Origin: an uncultured Janibacter sp.
GTDB lineage: Bacteria > Actinomycetota > Actinomycetes > Actinomycetales > Dermatophilaceae
Length of the DNA: 15,249 bases
Direction: 5' to 3'
Assembly (NCBI GenBank): GCA_946222495.1
Contig: CAMICF010000051.1
Coordinates: 1-15,249 of the forward strand
Made by a program: the position numbers and the translations under genes
Part shown: positions 13,957-15,249 of the stretch, piece after piece
Numbering within the stretch: position 1 is the first letter of the stretch
Layout: every line of letters starts with the position of its first letter
The notes under the pieces: model-generated
Told to the model about the DNA's origin: nothing
Database searches by the model: none
The model's input: only the letters and a program-made list of their open reading frames with translations

Positions 13957-14829
13957 ATGGCCGGAACATCCGAGGCGGACCCGCAGCAGGCGGGTCTCCA
14001 GCAGGTCGCCACCATGCTGGTCGAGCACGGTCCGGCGCTCGTCCTCACCGGTGCCGGCATGTCGACCGGCTCGGGCATCCCGGACTACCGCGGGCCGGAC
14101 GGCACCCGTCGGGTCCGGCCGATGGACTACTCGGAGTTCATCGGCAGCAGCGAGGCACGCCAGCGGTACTGGGCCCGCAGCTATGTCGGCTGGCGCCGCT
14201 TCCATGCCGCCCGACCCAATGACGCGCACCACCTCGTGACCCGGCTGCAGGACCGCGGCGCGGTCGGCCCGGTCATCACGCAGAACGTCGACGGACTCCA
14301 CCAGGCGGCCGGCACCCGGGAGGTCGTCGAGCTGCACGGCAACCTCGGCGAGGTCGTCTGCCTCACCTGCGGGGCGCGCGTCGACCGGCGCCTGCTCGAC
14401 GAGCGGATGACGGCAGAGAACCCCGGCTTCGACGTCGACAGCGACGAGATCCGACCGGACGGGGACGTGCGCCTCGAGGCCGTCGACGTCGCCCGCTTCC
14501 GGACGCCGCGCTGCCGGCGGTGCGGCGCGGACACGCTCAAGCCCGATGTCGTCTTCTTCGGCGGGTCGGTCGCCAAGCCCCTCGTGGAGCACTGCTTCGC
14601 GCTGACCGAGGACGCGCGGTCGCTCCTCGTCCTCGGCAGCTCGCTGCAGGTGATGTCGGGGCTGCGCTTCGTGCGCCGTGCCGCCAAGCGGGGCATCCCG
14701 GTCGGGCTCGTCACCCGCGGCCCGAGCCGTGGCGACGACCTCGTCGACCACCGCGTGGACGGTGAGCTCGTGCCCTCCCTTCGCGTCCTGGCCGAGGAGC
14801 TGGACCGCGCGGGTGCCCCGACGCCCTAG
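13957..14829 (+). CDS. NAD-dependent protein deacylase, Sir2 family (class II-like)
   Basis: Sirtuins remove acyl groups from lysines using NAD, releasing nicotinamide and O-acyl-ADP-ribose. The 290-residue protein shows the NAD-binding GAGMSTGSGIPDYRG at 32-46, TQNVDGLH at 108-115, the catalytic His127 (ELHGN), two zinc-binding CxxC pairs (Cys135/138 and Cys186/189), LKPDVVFFGG, and LGSSLQV. The GIPDYRG form and the long 47-residue zinc insert resemble class II sirtuins (SIRT4 type) rather than CobB. In the FFGE motif the usual Glu is Gly. The substrate acyl group cannot be predicted, and some class II members are lipoamidases or ADP-ribosyl transferases. ATG at 13957 follows TAGGCT by six bases, a leaderless-type start. 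It is divergent from the LysR gene and convergent with lexA, sharing the CTAG in which the two stop codons overlap. Confidence 0.94.
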   Translation: MAGTSEADPQQAGLQQVATMLVEHGPALVLTGAGMSTGSGIPDYRGPDGTRRVRPMDYSEFIGSSEARQRYWARSYVGWRRFHAARPNDAHHLVTRLQDRGAVGPVITQNVDGLHQAAGTREVVELHGNLGEVVCLTCGARVDRRLLDERMTAENPGFDVDSDEIRPDGDVRLEAVDVARFRTPRCRRCGADTLKPDVVFFGGSVAKPLVEHCFALTEDARSLLVLGSSLQVMSGLRFVRRAAKRGIPVGLVTRGPSRGDDLVDHRVDGELVPSLRVLAEELDRAGAPTP

Positions 14830-15249
14830 AGCTGCCGCAGGACCGCGGTGACCTTGCCCAGGACGGTGGCGTGGTCGCCGTCGATCGGGTCGAAGGCCGG
14901 GTTGTGGGGGAGCAGCCAGACGTGCCCGTCGGTGCGCTTGAAGGTCTTGACCGTCGCCTCGTTGTCGAGCATCGCCGCGACGACGTCGCCGTTGTCGGCG
15001 TGCGACTGCTGGTGGACGACGACCCAGTCGCCGTCGCAGATCGCGGCGTCGATCATGGAGTCGCCGACGACCTTGAGGAGGAAGAGGGAGCCCTCGCCGA
15101 CGATCTGCTTCGGCAGCGGGAAGACGTCGTCGACGACCTCCTCCGCGGTGATCGGCACGCCGGCAGCGATCTGGCCGAGCACCGGGACGTAGCTCGCCTC
15201 CGGGCGCTCGTCGCCGGACCCGGTGAGGTCCACGTCCTCGTCCTGGGCG
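14826..15249 (-). CDS. lexA: LexA SOS repressor (C-terminal part; 5' end outside window)
   Basis: Only the last 140 residues are inside the window; the N-terminal winged-helix DNA-binding domain lies beyond the right edge, and the frame is open to the edge. The visible part is the S24 autoprotease domain. The Ala-Gly cleavage site lies in GQIAAGVPITAEE, the catalytic Ser is in GDSMID (Ser codon at 15057-15059), and the catalytic Lys is in EATVKTFKR (Lys codon at 14946-14948). RecA filaments trigger self-cleavage at Ala-Gly, which lifts repression of DNA damage genes. A shorter reading from an internal GTG at 15233 would begin inside the linker and is not a real start. UmuD-like proteins share this domain, but the linker and sequence fit LexA better. 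The stop overlaps that of the convergent sirtuin gene, leaving no room for an intergenic terminator. Confidence 0.94.
   Translation of the reverse strand, partial: AQDEDVDLTGSGDERPEASYVPVLGQIAAGVPITAEEVVDDVFPLPKQIVGEGSLFLLKVVGDSMIDAAICDGDWVVVHQQSHADNGDVVAAMLDNEATVKTFKRTDGHVWLLPHNPAFDPIDGDHATVLGKVTAVLRQL

Noticed and set aside
14826..15249. SOS boxes for LexA within the window.
   Set aside because: I saw no convincing TCGAAC-N4-GTTCGA-like palindrome upstream of any gene here; the lexA promoter itself lies outside the window.

Overview
This is a GC-rich, densely packed chromosomal segment from an actinobacterium. The evidence is strong G/C bias at third codon positions, many GTG starts, an actinobacterial LexA, class II sirtuin and LeuRS, and the nadD-rsfS-phosphatase and degV-comEA-comEC neighbourhoods known from this phylum. 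The order Micrococcales is likely, perhaps an Intrasporangiaceae/Janibacter-like genus, but that placement comes from protein flavour only. There is no prophage, insertion sequence, CRISPR array or rRNA, and no gene-free stretch over 300 bases.

Positions 1-2064: a tight plus-strand operon holds a small His-tailed membrane protein, nadD (NAD synthesis), rsfS (ribosome silencing) and a histidine phosphatase in the position of mycobacterial gpgP. A free-standing tRNA-Ala(GGC) follows, with its own promoter, a UUCG leader hairpin and a long perfect terminator-like hairpin. Positions 2089-4208 (minus): two overlapping metal-dependent hydrolases, an M20D amidohydrolase followed by an amidohydrolase_2 protein, form an operon of unknown substrate. 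It is divergent from leuS (4312-7212).

Positions 7231-8726 (minus): an AhpD-like peroxidase and a pirin overlap by ATGA and probably form a redox or stress unit. Divergent from it are degV, then comEA and comEC (8788-12976), which encode fatty-acid binding and DNA-uptake functions. Downstream of comEC, where many actinobacteria have holA, there is instead a minus-strand LysR regulator, a divergent class II sirtuin, and the 3' part of lexA running in from the right edge.

Two themes recur. Start codons often overlap the previous stop as NTGA (seen at 1225, 2982, 8268 and 10565, and possibly at 240 and 830). At five intergenic starts a TAnnnT hexamer ends 6-7 bases before the start codon, which suggests leaderless mRNAs. 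Convergent genes are squeezed together: leuS/pirin by 18 bp, comEC/LysR by 3 bp, and sirtuin/lexA with stop codons overlapping in CTAG. I found no clearly new multi-gene system. The best leads are the LysR-sirtuin pair beside lexA, the two-hydrolase operon, the likely CTG start of nadD, and the His-tailed membrane peptide.
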